From the NCBI RefSeq assembly GCF_019049255.1, contig NZ_JAGMUJ010000036.1:1-61542 (forward strand): a stretch of 61,542 nucleotides of DNA, given 5' to 3'. The stretch is from Streptomyces sp. AC558_RSS880 (lineage in GTDB: Bacteria > Actinomycetota > Actinomycetes > Streptomycetales > Streptomycetaceae). Numbering within the stretch: the first letter of the stretch is position 1; every line of letters begins with the position of its first letter. The position numbers and the translations under genes are program-made. Below the pieces are notes generated by a model. The model had not been told where the DNA came from and did not search any database. It saw nothing but the letters and a program-made list of their open reading frames with translations. Positions 17,171-25,771 of the stretch are shown piece after piece.

Positions 17171-17647
17171 ATGGCGTGGGACGAGTGGGAACAGTTAAAG
17201 GCGCAGGCTGCCGACCGGCAGTCGACGCACATGCAGGTGAACCAGGCTCCCACTCAAGGGCCGGGCGCCGGCGGCAAGCCCGACCTGGTCGTGCAGCAGG
17301 ACGATCTCGGCGCCGTGGGGCATGACGCTTTCGTCCTGCACGGTGACCTCGTGAAGAAGGTGGACATCGCCGGTTCCGGCATGAACTCCGATCATGCCGG
17401 TTCCACGCACCAGGCGGCATCGGCGCTGTCGAAGTCCAACTTCACCATGGGCGACGAACTCATGACGACGCTGACGGTCTGGGAGAGCCAGGTGAAGGCG
17501 GTTCGTCAGGCATGTGCCCACATCTCGAACCACCTGGACTTCAGCAAGAAGCGGCACGCCGATGACGATGCCGAGATCGCCGCCGTCGTCAGGAACCGCA
17601 ACGGGTCCGCAGTGCCCGTCTCGGAGCTCGGCAAGTACTTCAAGTAG
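17171..17647 (+). CDS. ESX-associated helical protein, MAWDEW family, with TTA codon
   Basis: 158 residues. It has a good GGAGGAG site seven bases before the ATG. It begins MAWDEWEQLK, has a Gly/Pro-rich linker near 28-36, and then a predominantly helical body ending in ACAHISNHLDFSKKRH. This resembles small alpha-helical partners that accompany large type VII substrates; that role is inferred. Codon 9 (17195-17197) is TTA, the rare leucine codon read by the bldA tRNA, so translation is probably developmentally controlled. It lies 24 bases upstream of the large WXG-type gene. A broken paralogue lies at 25772. Confidence 0.8.
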   Translation: MAWDEWEQLKAQAADRQSTHMQVNQAPTQGPGAGGKPDLVVQQDDLGAVGHDAFVLHGDLVKKVDIAGSGMNSDHAGSTHQAASALSKSNFTMGDELMTTLTVWESQVKAVRQACAHISNHLDFSKKRHADDDAEIAAVVRNRNGSAVPVSELGKYFK

Positions 17648-17671
17648 CACGGGGGGAGGGGAAGCTCAGGT

Positions 17672-20005
17672 ATGTCCGTCACCTACAACGACCTGATGCA
17701 GGTCGACCTCGGCAGGCTGGGGACCGCGGTATCGGACTGGAAGAAGGCGGTCACCAACCTGAAACAGCTTGAGACCGACGCACGTGACGGCCTCAAGAAG
17801 AAGTCCGACCGCGCACGCTGGGAAGGTGTGAACGCCGGCGTCACACGGGGGTTCGTGGACAAGACCGCCAAGGAGTTCGCGGACCTCCACACGGAGGCCA
17901 ACAGCATTTTCCAGGTTCTGGACGACGCCCATCGTGAGCTCGAAGCATTGCAGAAGAGCGTCAGGACACTCACCAACGAGGCCAAGGGAAAGGGCTACAC
18001 CGTTCAGGACAACGGCGACGGAACGGTGAGTGTGGGCGTCCAGCCCCAGTCGGGCGCCGATGCGAAGGACGGCAAGGACGACACGAAGCAGGACCGGCAG
18101 CGCTACGCCGACTCCATCACGGGGAAAGTCGCCCACGCCAACGACATCGACCTCTCCACCAAGCTGGCGCTCAAGCGGGCGCATGGGAGCGACCCGCACA
18201 ACGCCGGTCACGCGAAGTACGGTTCGCTCGATGACGCGCAGGTCGAACGGGCCCTGGAACTCGCCAAGATGCGCGAGGACATGAGCGACCGCGAACTCGC
18301 CGAACTGAACAGGCTACTGCGCCACAACGGGCGTGAGAAGGACGGCGAGTTCGCGACCGAGTTCTTCGAGGGTCTGGGCGGACCGAGGCAGACGCTCGAG
18401 TTCTACGCGGCCATGTCGATCCACGGCACCGACGAGGAGGCCTCGAAGACCCGTCTGGCCGGCGTGCAGGACCTGCAGAAGTACATGGGCCATGCCCTGG
18501 CCAACGCGACCGACCCCTACACCCCGCAGAGCGTCAAGGGCGACCGGCAGCATCTGCCCTCGTGGTGGGGGGCGGAGTTCCGCAAGCTGGGCACCCAGAA
18601 GATCGAGTGGGAACGCGGCATGTGGAGCAAGCCCTACGGATACCAGGTCCTGGGCGGTCTGCTCCGTTACGGGAACTACGATCCGGCGTTCCTGACCCCC
18701 ATCGCGGAGCACATCACCCAGCTCCACCAGGACGATCCGCACCGCTTCGTGTCCAGCAGGCCCGGCACCAGCGACGACCGTTACGGGTTCAACCCTTCCG
18801 GAAAGCTCGGCAGCGGCAACGATCCGCTGAACAGCGTGCTCGAGGCGCTCGGACACAGCCCTGAGGCGGCCGAGCAGTTCTTCACGGAGAAGCCCACGGC
18901 GTACAACGAGGACGGCACGATCAAGTCCGGTGAGAAGACGGACTTCAAGTCCTACCTCGACCTTTTCACCAAGAAGGACTTCGAGTGGACGACCGACACG
19001 AACAGCCATCACGTCCTCGCGGATGAGGAGGCGGCGAAGAACGCGCTCAACTTCGGGCCGAACGCCCTCGGCCACGCCCTGGAGGCCGCCGCGACGGGCC
19101 ACCCGTACGACAGCAACACGATCGACCCCTCGGTCAAGCACAGCGAGGCGCAGGCGAAGCTGGTCCACGACATCGTGGAGAAGTTCACCAAAAACCCGGA
19201 CCTGCTGACGCACAACATGAACGGGGACCTGGAGGAGGAGAAGACCGGCCCGCTCTACGCGCTGCGGGACAGTCTGGGCAACATCTCTGCGGACTACATC
19301 GGCGACTTCCAGCGGTCGATGTACATGGAGCCGTCCGACAGCAGGATTTTCCCGGTCAATGGCGCGGCTGCCAACCTGGATCCCGGAAACGCCCAGAAGT
19401 TCCTCGGTCTGGTCGGACAGGATCCGGATGCGTACAACGCGATCACTTCCGCGCAGCAGGCGTACACGACGAACGTGGTGCATGAGTTCCTGCGGACGGA
19501 GGGGAAGGATCTGACCGCGGAGGACGGTGCGCGCGTCGGGCACCTGGTGGCGCCGGGAGCCGCCATCGCGGGGATCATGAGCAACTCGCGGGCTGATGCG
19601 ATCTATGACTACCACACGGCCTCGAACAAGGAGTACAACGAGGCGGTGGCTGACAACGCAAAATGGGTCAACCGAATCGTGGGGCTGGGGACAAGCGCTA
19701 TTCCCGCCCCCTTCTCCGTGGTAGGAGAGCCGATCAATTGGCTGGCTGAAGATGTATCCGAAAGCGTCGTGAAGAGTATCGAGATGGACACTTCAGACAA
19801 GGCCGAGCACGACGCAGGAAAAGAATACTCCAAGGGAAGAGAGGCTGCCGTAACGGCATCGATGGCGGCCGCCGAGAGCTATTTCGCGCGTCATGAGGGA
19901 ATCGGCCAGGTAACACGCGATCACATCCTGCTAGGCATTCGCACTCAGGCTGGCGTGAGTCACTCCGACGGTGCTCAGTGGAATTCCTCGGGAGATGGCA
20001 CATGA
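17672..20005 (+). CDS. Large WXG-type ESX substrate candidate
   Basis: 777 residues, no signal peptide. Residues 1-105 form a helical hairpin-like region with a WEG turn at 50-52, the pattern of WXG100-type export domains, followed by a short linker (YTVQDNGDGTVSV). The remaining 650 residues are largely helical with repeated short acidic segments and no enzyme motif I can name; they resemble the DUF6571-type proteins of Streptomyces ESX loci. From about 19600 onward the DNA is visibly richer in A/T at third positions than its surroundings, which suggests the C-terminal part was exchanged. Its stop overlaps an ATG (ATGA at 20002-20005). Export by the local ESX system is inferred. Confidence 0.75.
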   Translation: MSVTYNDLMQVDLGRLGTAVSDWKKAVTNLKQLETDARDGLKKKSDRARWEGVNAGVTRGFVDKTAKEFADLHTEANSIFQVLDDAHRELEALQKSVRTLTNEAKGKGYTVQDNGDGTVSVGVQPQSGADAKDGKDDTKQDRQRYADSITGKVAHANDIDLSTKLALKRAHGSDPHNAGHAKYGSLDDAQVERALELAKMREDMSDRELAELNRLLRHNGREKDGEFATEFFEGLGGPRQTLEFYAAMSIHGTDEEASKTRLAGVQDLQKYMGHALANATDPYTPQSVKGDRQHLPSWWGAEFRKLGTQKIEWERGMWSKPYGYQVLGGLLRYGNYDPAFLTPIAEHITQLHQDDPHRFVSSRPGTSDDRYGFNPSGKLGSGNDPLNSVLEALGHSPEAAEQFFTEKPTAYNEDGTIKSGEKTDFKSYLDLFTKKDFEWTTDTNSHHVLADEEAAKNALNFGPNALGHALEAAATGHPYDSNTIDPSVKHSEAQAKLVHDIVEKFTKNPDLLTHNMNGDLEEEKTGPLYALRDSLGNISADYIGDFQRSMYMEPSDSRIFPVNGAAANLDPGNAQKFLGLVGQDPDAYNAITSAQQAYTTNVVHEFLRTEGKDLTAEDGARVGHLVAPGAAIAGIMSNSRADAIYDYHTASNKEYNEAVADNAKWVNRIVGLGTSAIPAPFSVVGEPINWLAEDVSESVVKSIEMDTSDKAEHDAGKEYSKGREAAVTASMAAAESYFARHEGIGQVTRDHILLGIRTQAGVSHSDGAQWNSSGDGT

Positions 20006-20048
20006 GCCGCATCCGACTCGTCGAACCACTAGAGAGCAGGACCTACCC

Positions 20049-20567
20049 TTGCCACTGAAGAGGCTACTGTCAGCCATCCTCGTTGCGCTGCCACTCACCG
20101 CCTGTGGCGCATCCGACGACAAAGGGCTCTCATATCCCGTCCCGGACAACATCTGTGGAATCCCCGCCGACAAGGAAGTCTTGGAATCCCTGCTCGACGA
20201 CGGCGAAAATCTGGAACAGGACACCGGCCATTTTACTTTCACAGAAGGCCAGTTCTGCCACATGTATGTGGACGGGAACGACTCCGTAGTCAGTGACGCC
20301 CGTTGGCACGAAAACGGATATGAACTACGCGATCACTTCCTGACGTACGAAGTGAAGAACTTGCGTTACATAAAAGGTGGCAAATATGCCTCATGGCACT
20401 TCGGAGTAGCAACGGTGATCCCATGCCCTGGGGTCAGCGATAAAGGTGATGTGCTGTCCGTCGAGGTGAACGACATCCAATGGAACGGGAAGTCACAAGC
20501 CTTGCTGGAGAAGCTCGTGCCTTCCTACTTCGACGCCTACAAGAAAAAGCTCGGCTGCCATTCCTGA
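20049..20567 (+). CDS. Putative lipoprotein downstream of the WXG-type gene
   Basis: 172 residues from a TTG start with AGGA upstream. The signal peptide MPLKRLLSAILVALPLTAC ends in a lipobox (LTAC, Cys19), so it should be a lipid-anchored extracytoplasmic protein. The mature part has five further cysteines (in NICGIP, FCHMY, IPCPG, LGCHS among others) and mixed strand/helix character. Codon use is unusually A/T-rich for this genome, matching the end of the gene before it. It could be an accessory or immunity-like partner of the 777-residue protein; this rests on position only. Confidence 0.7.
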   Translation: MPLKRLLSAILVALPLTACGASDDKGLSYPVPDNICGIPADKEVLESLLDDGENLEQDTGHFTFTEGQFCHMYVDGNDSVVSDARWHENGYELRDHFLTYEVKNLRYIKGGKYASWHFGVATVIPCPGVSDKGDVLSVEVNDIQWNGKSQALLEKLVPSYFDAYKKKLGCHS

Positions 20568-20604
20568 GGGCCCACCTTGAAGCTTTTCCAGAGCTAGGAG
20601 CCGA

Positions 20605-20863
20605 CTATTTACCCATTCCGCGGAGACCTCGGATGACCTTGCTGTAGGTTTCATGGGCCCCGGTCGGCTTGTCCTCCAAGGGCTTCTTGACCGAGTGACG
20701 GAAGCCGTCCCTCGCATTTTCGTATTCGGGATTGATCAGGGTCGGCACGACCCGACGGAAGCGGGTCGGCGCGCGTCACTCCTGCGGGTGTCGCTCGTCG
20801 CACGGCGGCGTATGTGACACCGGTCAGCACGTGAGGCCCCTCGGCCGGATCCTTCTTTTGCAA
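20605..20863 (-). pseudogene. Frameshifted remnant of a small gene
   Basis: Reading 20775-20605 on the minus strand gives 56 codons with protein-like composition, ending VKKPLEDKPTGAHETYSKVI then RGLRGMGK before TAG. It is preceded by TGA and has no well-placed start. A neighbouring frame just upstream (to about 20863) carries a segment ending VRRATPAGVTRA that could be its N-terminal part, so one indel near 20770 would rejoin them. I do not recognise the family. It fills part of the 398-base gap 20568-20965; nothing else is seen there. Confidence 0.4.
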
Positions 20864-20965
20864 GATCGTTCCTGCCAGGGGCCTTACGGCTGTACCGACT
20901 TGAGGACGGCGGAGTCCAGTCCAATCCGGCGATCACGACGAGTGACGGCCGGTTACGAGAAAGGC

Positions 20966-21265
20966 TTACTGCAGGTATCGGGACGCCGCCAGGTCGCCTT
21001 CCATGTACGTACCGCCGGACGAACCCACGACCTGGCCGATGCCCATCAGGGCCTGGTGGATGTCACTGGCTTCCTTGTCCCAGCGCCGCAGCTTCTCGTC
21101 GAAGGTGTCCTGCGCCTTGCCCGCCCAGTACTGCTTGCTGTTGACCACCATCTGCCGGAGCTGCTGGAGGTCCTCCTCGAGCTGCTTCGCCTCGTTGGCG
21201 ATGGTGGTCGCCGCGATGTCGAGACCGTCGTAACCGACTTGCAGTCCCTCGTTGTTACGGCTCAT
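20966..21265 (-). CDS. esxB: WXG100 protein EsxB-like
   Basis: 99 residues. Small secreted helical-hairpin protein. The WXG turn is WAG at residues 47-49, centred as in the family. After helix two it carries YMEGD (87-91), matching the YxxxD/E export signal that one partner of each Esx pair provides. It lies 60 bases downstream of the other WXG100 gene on the same strand and is expected to form a heterodimer with its product. The esxA/esxB naming follows my memory of the Streptomyces order and could be exchanged. Confidence 0.92.
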   Translation of the reverse strand: MSRNNEGLQVGYDGLDIAATTIANEAKQLEEDLQQLRQMVVNSKQYWAGKAQDTFDEKLRRWDKEASDIHQALMGIGQVVGSSGGTYMEGDLAASRYLQ

Positions 21266-21325
21266 CTCTGCCTACCTCGTCTCGCTCGTGTGTGCTGTTG
21301 ACCGATGACCGGGAATTCCGCCGGC

Positions 21326-21673
21326 TCAGAACGAGCTGAACGGGGACGGCTGCACCGTGGGAGCGCCGTCCAGGACGTTGATCTTGTTCACGGAGGCGCG
21401 GACTTCGTCTTCCTTGCTGTCCTTGATGTTGCGCGCCGTGGTCATCGCGTCGATGACGTCGGCGAGGACGCGACCCATGTTCTGCAGGGACGTGTTGATC
21501 TCGTACTGCTTGGTGTCGAACGCGGCACGACCGATGCCGTGCCACTGCCCCTCGAGGCTGTCGATCACACCCTGGAGGCTGCGCACCCGCTTCCGGATGT
21601 TCTCGAACTTCTCGTACATGTCCTTCTGTAGCTTGACTACTGCTGCATCTTCGAGTTTCTGGTCGACGGCCAT
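21326..21673 (-). CDS. esxA: WXG100 protein EsxA-like
   Basis: 115 residues. WXG turn WHG at residues 44-46 between two helices. A charged C-terminal tail ends in PTVQPSPFSSF and has no YxxxD/E signal, so export probably depends on the partner EsxB. It is the first gene of a two-gene unit. The 142 bases upstream (21674-21815), shared with the end of the mycosin gene, must contain the promoter, but no convincing hexamers stand out. Confidence 0.92.
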   Translation of the reverse strand: MAVDQKLEDAAVVKLQKDMYEKFENIRKRVRSLQGVIDSLEGQWHGIGRAAFDTKQYEINTSLQNMGRVLADVIDAMTTARNIKDSKEDEVRASVNKINVLDGAPTVQPSPFSSF

Positions 21674-21815
21674 GGTCAGCCGGCCCTCCCTGTCTCTGTT
21701 CTGGATTCCAACTGTTGTGGCTCAGTGGCTTACGGCGGTGATACGGGGTGTCCGCCCGGTTCGGTCTTTCGGCCTTCTCGAGCTGGGCGGGTACGAGCGG
21801 GCGGCGAAGCTGGTG

Positions 21816-23087
21816 TCACCGTGCGCGTCGTGCGCGCAGCACTCCGAAGGTGGCCCCGCCGATCACGATCACCGCCGCGGCGGCACCCACGGCGATCCAC
21901 AGCGTGTTGCTGTCGTCCGACGACTCCGCGGACACGGTCTCCGCCTTCGATCCTGCTCCGGCCGCCTTGTTCGCGGAAGTGGACCCCTCACCCTGTGACG
22001 CGCCTGTTGCAGAGGGGGAGGGAGAGGCCGAGGCCGGCGCGATCTCCGTCACCAGCTTCTCCCCATCCTTCTTGTTCCACTTGCCGAGCGGATCGGAGTA
22101 GGGGTCACCGGCGTCGTAGTTCGGGTCCGCGAGCACAGCGCGCGGCCGGATGGTTCCGTACCCGGACTTCTGCGTCGGCTTGTCCTTCGCCCACTTGCGG
22201 CCCGCAGTGTCGATCAGCGCGCGGGTGACCTGGTTCGCGGTCCAGTCGGGGTGCGCGGACCAGATGAGGGCGGCGGCTGCGGCGGTGATGGCGGTGGCAT
22301 GGCTCGTGCCCTGATTATCGTGGCAGTAGGTACTGAAATCGGGTCGGCAGTATGACGGGATGTTCTCCCCCGGAGCCACAAGGTCAACGTAGTTGCCGTA
22401 GGCAGCAAAGTCCGATACTTTGCTGGACTCATCGATGGACGAGACGCCCAGGACGTACGGGTAGGCGGCCGGATATGCAATGAATTCACCGCCGTGGTTT
22501 CCTACGGCAGCAATCAAAATTTTCCCCTTCGAAGCAACATACTTGATCGCGGCTTCGACCTCAGGGTAAACGGCATTTACGCCAAATGACATGCTGACGA
22601 TCTGCGCGTCGGTATCCGCAACTGCTCGGAGGGCTTCCGCTGGTGTAGCCGTCTTCCGTTTGTCCTCACCGTCCGGCTGGCTCTCGAATGGAATCCGGTA
22701 CGGAACGATTTTCGCTCCGGGTGCAAGCCCCTGGATACCACCGTTCGCTCCAGTACCGGCGATCAGTTCGGCCATGGTCGTTCCATGGCCGTCGTAGTCG
22801 TCGGTGGCGCCGTAAGCAACGTTCTCAGGCACCTCGTCAACGAGAACCTGCCCTTTGAGCGAATCAGTGCGGGGATTGACTCCGGAGTCGATGACCGCGA
22901 CCTTGATGCCCTTGCCCGTGCTGACCTTCCACATCTGCTCGGCCTGCATGGGCTCCAGGTACCACTGCTCCGACTGGACATCGGCGGCAGCAGCGCCCGG
23001 GGCGAACGCCACGCTCGCCGTGACCAGGGCGCTCACGACGGCGCCCATGGCACGTACGCGTCGCCCTCGACGTGTCCCTGACTTCAT
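21816..23087 (-). CDS. mycP: Mycosin (type VII secretion serine protease), copy 1
   Basis: 423 residues. Subtilisin-family protease anchored outside the membrane at the ESX complex. The signal peptide covers residues 1 to about 36 (a basic start, then AFAPGAAAA). The triad is D67 (AVIDSG), H101 (DGHGT) and S262 (GTSHA), with N197 for the oxyanion hole. A Ser/Ala/Gly linker leads to a C-terminal membrane helix (about 395-417) and a basic tail. The ATG at 23087 places the signal peptide correctly. Several internal stretches (about 22300-22800) are A/T-richer than usual. A second mycosin is encoded at 26720. Confidence 0.93.
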   Translation of the reverse strand: MKSGTRRGRRVRAMGAVVSALVTASVAFAPGAAAADVQSEQWYLEPMQAEQMWKVSTGKGIKVAVIDSGVNPRTDSLKGQVLVDEVPENVAYGATDDYDGHGTTMAELIAGTGANGGIQGLAPGAKIVPYRIPFESQPDGEDKRKTATPAEALRAVADTDAQIVSMSFGVNAVYPEVEAAIKYVASKGKILIAAVGNHGGEFIAYPAAYPYVLGVSSIDESSKVSDFAAYGNYVDLVAPGENIPSYCRPDFSTYCHDNQGTSHATAITAAAAALIWSAHPDWTANQVTRALIDTAGRKWAKDKPTQKSGYGTIRPRAVLADPNYDAGDPYSDPLGKWNKKDGEKLVTEIAPASASPSPSATGASQGEGSTSANKAAGAGSKAETVSAESSDDSNTLWIAVGAAAAVIVIGGATFGVLRARRAR

Positions 23088-23112
23088 GGTGTGGTGAGTC
23101 CTCGCTAGCGCT

Positions 23113-24894
23113 TTAGTTGACTGGTGGTGCGTCGTGCCGCGGTTTGCCGGCTTCGCTCGTCTCCTCGTCCCCCGCCACGCGCGAGGGTCGCTGTGTTCTC
23201 TCCGCTCTACGGGCATCACCGGGCCTGCCACGACCACCGGGTCCCCGGACCAAGCCGGTTCCGCCCTGAGTCATGCCGTTGCGCGTTGCGTTGGAGGCGG
23301 ATTGTCGCCCAGCAGGGTTCCCGACAATTCCGGGCACAGCCGAGCCTCCTCGCCCGTTGACTGTGCTCGAACCAGATCGTGCTGGGGCAGCATCTGCCCC
23401 GAAGACACCAGACTGCCCGAGCCGACCGGCTGCGGGCCGGGAACCGGAGGTCGTCTCAGCACCGGCCACCGTGCCCGGAGGGATCCTCTGTCCGCCTCTC
23501 ACCGGGCTCCCGGCCACAGGCGAGGGTCGACCTCCCACCACGCCGCCTGTGCTGCCGGCGCCCGTGACCGTGTTCCCCATCGCCCGAGGCGTCGCCGCAC
23601 CGCCGGCCCGCGGTGTGCCACCGCTCACCCCCGGTCCCATGGGCAGCGGCCCGGCAGCGGAGGTTCTCCCCTGAGCCGCCGTCACTCCTGCGGCTGCTGC
23701 TCGACCCACTTGACCCAAGGGTGCTCCGGCCGCCGTGTGCCCCGGCGTCACGCCCGAAGCACTCCCACGGACCGCACCCGCCCGCCCTTGCGCCGCGACG
23801 GGCAAGGAAGGGCGCGCACCGCTTGACCGCCCGTCGGAACGGCCCGAGAGAACCGGAGGGAGCGGGGCGCCGAAGCCGTTCGTAGCGGGGTTGGCTGCCC
23901 CACCCGCGGCGCCGGGGACACCAATAGGTGTCGTTTGTCCCGCGGCGGCCGTTGTCGGGGGCGGCAGCGTGCCGACACTGTCAATGGTCGTCCCGACGGA
24001 GGCGCCGAGGTCGACGCTCTTGTCGGTGGTGACATCCCCAGGTACCGCGAGACCGCGCATGCTCTGCGGAGCAGCATGCGCTTCCACAGCAACCGCCGGA
24101 CGGTGCCTCGCGACTTCCCCTGTTGCCGTTTCCTGAATCGTTCCGTAAATCGGCGTTTCGGGCGAACCCGGCCCCCGATAGCCTCCTTCCTTCGGCTTCG
24201 GCACCCCCACATCCGGCATCGCCTTGAACTTCGGCGGCTCCAGCGCCGCCAGTTGCTCCTGGGACACCGCGTAGTACGACGACAACCGGTTCATCTGGTT
24301 GATCGCCTCTTGGCGGTTCTTCTCCACCTTCAGGGCCGCGGTGTACTCGTCGTTGCTCTCGACCCGCTCGTCCTTCGGGAACTGGCCGGGGCGCATGGCC
24401 TCCGTGCGGGTGTCGCGAGGGGGCATCGCCTTGCGGACGTCCGCAAGACCCACGGCCGCGGCGGTGATCTGGTCACCCGCTCCGCCGGCGAAGTCGCTCA
24501 ACGCGTACGTGTCGGTGACGAGCGAACGCCCCCACTTGCGGAACGCCTCGCCCGACTCCCCGACCCAGTGGACCCTTTCGATGTGGCCGTCCAACTCCTT
24601 GGCCGCGTCCTTGATGGCGTCCCGCGCCGACCAGAGAGCCTTGCCCGAGGACTCCAGGTCCTCGGGGTCGGTCTGCTCGACCAGGTCGACCATGGCGTTG
24701 AGGCTGTGGTTCTCGAAGTTCGTACGCCCCTGCAGGGCCTGCCCGACGGGGGTCGATTCGACCGCCGTGCGCATCAGCCTGCTGAGAGGGTCGAACGCGG
24801 GCCGCTCCTCGACGCCTCGGGTGAAGTCCGTGAGGAAGTTCTGCTGGGAGACCCGCTCCAGGTCCGCCTCGTGCTTCTTGTCGGTCATCGTCAC
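23113..24894 (-). CDS. Large WXG-domain protein with Gly/Pro/Ser-rich tail
   Basis: 593 residues. The N-terminal 230 residues are helical with a WVG turn at 110-112 (HWVGESGEAFRKWG), the arrangement of PPE/WXG-like type VII substrates. Residues from about 230 are low-complexity Gly/Ala/Pro/Ser/Arg with many short imperfect repeats and end in a charged segment. The GTG at 24894 overlaps the stop of the upstream gene by four bases; an ATG two codons in is an alternative. It ends 25 bases before the mycosin start, so all three are probably one operon. Secretion or cell-wall association is inferred. Confidence 0.8.
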   Translation of the reverse strand: MTMTDKKHEADLERVSQQNFLTDFTRGVEERPAFDPLSRLMRTAVESTPVGQALQGRTNFENHSLNAMVDLVEQTDPEDLESSGKALWSARDAIKDAAKELDGHIERVHWVGESGEAFRKWGRSLVTDTYALSDFAGGAGDQITAAAVGLADVRKAMPPRDTRTEAMRPGQFPKDERVESNDEYTAALKVEKNRQEAINQMNRLSSYYAVSQEQLAALEPPKFKAMPDVGVPKPKEGGYRGPGSPETPIYGTIQETATGEVARHRPAVAVEAHAAPQSMRGLAVPGDVTTDKSVDLGASVGTTIDSVGTLPPPTTAAAGQTTPIGVPGAAGGAANPATNGFGAPLPPVLSGRSDGRSSGARPSLPVAAQGRAGAVRGSASGVTPGHTAAGAPLGQVGRAAAAGVTAAQGRTSAAGPLPMGPGVSGGTPRAGGAATPRAMGNTVTGAGSTGGVVGGRPSPVAGSPVRGGQRIPPGTVAGAETTSGSRPAAGRLGQSGVFGADAAPARSGSSTVNGRGGSAVPGIVGNPAGRQSASNATRNGMTQGGTGLVRGPGGRGRPGDARRAERTQRPSRVAGDEETSEAGKPRHDAPPVN

Positions 24895-25340
24895 AGGCTC
24901 CCGCTGGTGTCCCCGCCCTTGGCACGCTGTTCGCCGTCCCTGGCGTCCTGAATCTGTCCGATCTGCGTCTGGATGGCCCAGAAACGACGGCGCTGTTCCT
25001 CTTCGAGGTTGTCGAAGCCCACGTGCGCGCCCTTGACGGCGATGCCGATCGCCTCGATCTGCAGGTGCAGTGTCTTGGAGAGCGCGGTCAGTTCCTCGTG
25101 GACACGGTTGTACTGGAGGTACAGCCCGTGCGCCTCCGGGAAAGCGGCCGTACTGCCGCTGTTCAGCGACGTGGGCTTGATGGTCTGGCCGCCGACCCGC
25201 GTGGGGTGGGCGGCGGAGCCCTCCAGATCGCGCAGTACGCCGTCCACACGCTTCACGAACGTGGTCAGCGCCTCGTCGGCGACTTCCAGGTTCAGTGCCC
25301 TGGTGGCGGACACGCCACCCACCATGTCTGCTGGAAGCAC
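24891..25340 (-). CDS. Small helical ESX-associated protein
   Basis: 149 residues from a GTG with GGGAGGGAG upstream. It is mostly long amphipathic helices (residues 15-40 and 75-130) around a polar middle, lacks a WXG turn, and resembles the helical type VII partner proteins encoded directly before a large WXG-domain gene. Its stop overlaps the next start (GTGA, 24891-24894). It may act as a targeting partner for the 593-residue protein. The precise function is unknown. Confidence 0.75.
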   Translation of the reverse strand: MLPADMVGGVSATRALNLEVADEALTTFVKRVDGVLRDLEGSAAHPTRVGGQTIKPTSLNSGSTAAFPEAHGLYLQYNRVHEELTALSKTLHLQIEAIGIAVKGAHVGFDNLEEEQRRRFWAIQTQIGQIQDARDGEQRAKGGDTSGSL

Positions 25341-25434
25341 GTCGCTCCCTCCCCGTTTCCCCGTGACACCGTCGGCCGAGACCGACCAGCTGGCCAGTTG
25401 TGCGCCCTACGTTCGCAAACCAGTCGTGATCGCC

Positions 25435-25463
25435 ACTCTAACCAACGGGTACGACAGAGCCAA
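25435..25463 (-). promoter_or_regulatory. Promoter for the 24891-21816 operon
   Basis: On the minus strand TTGGCT (25458-25463) and TAGAGT (25435-25440) are separated by 17 bases, a good vegetative sigma-type match. Transcription would start near 25428, about 88 bases before the GTG at 25340. Confidence 0.65.
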
Positions 25464-25558
25464 TCGTGATGTGTGCCAACTCAGTTACGGCTGTGCCCTG
25501 GAGGTGCCTTTTCGGCCGATGCCCGGTCGGCGCCCTCATCACACCGCGCGTGCGGACA

Positions 25559-25628
25559 CGATGTCGACATCGAGGTGCGCTTCACCTGTCATCTCGACCG
25601 GAACGGGTGGATCCACCCAGAACCTTTA
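25559..25628. promoter_or_regulatory. Two perfect palindromes in a gene-free stretch
   Basis: CGATGTCGACATCG (25559-25572) and GGGTGGATCCACCC (25615-25628) are both perfect 14-base palindromes, 56 bases apart centre to centre. They lie in the 431-base gap 25341-25771, between the promoter above and the plus-strand pseudogene. They may be operators. No open frame with protein-like composition is seen in the gap. Confidence 0.35.
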
Positions 25629-25771
25629 CGCCAGCAACAAGGGTAGGGAAGCCCCAGCGTCTCGGTGTTGCTCGGGTGGGTCGCCGGCTTGTGCCGGAGT
25701 CCGGACGCCGCTGGGTGCCGTCCGGCCGGCAACGGCGCTGACGGTCCTGTACACGGGGAAGGCAACCGTCC

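Noticed and set aside
20002..20058. 18-codon frame starting at the ATGA overlap after the 777-residue protein
   Set aside because: Too short, no family features, and it ends inside the lipoprotein start region; the overlap is probably chance or a relic of an earlier arrangement.
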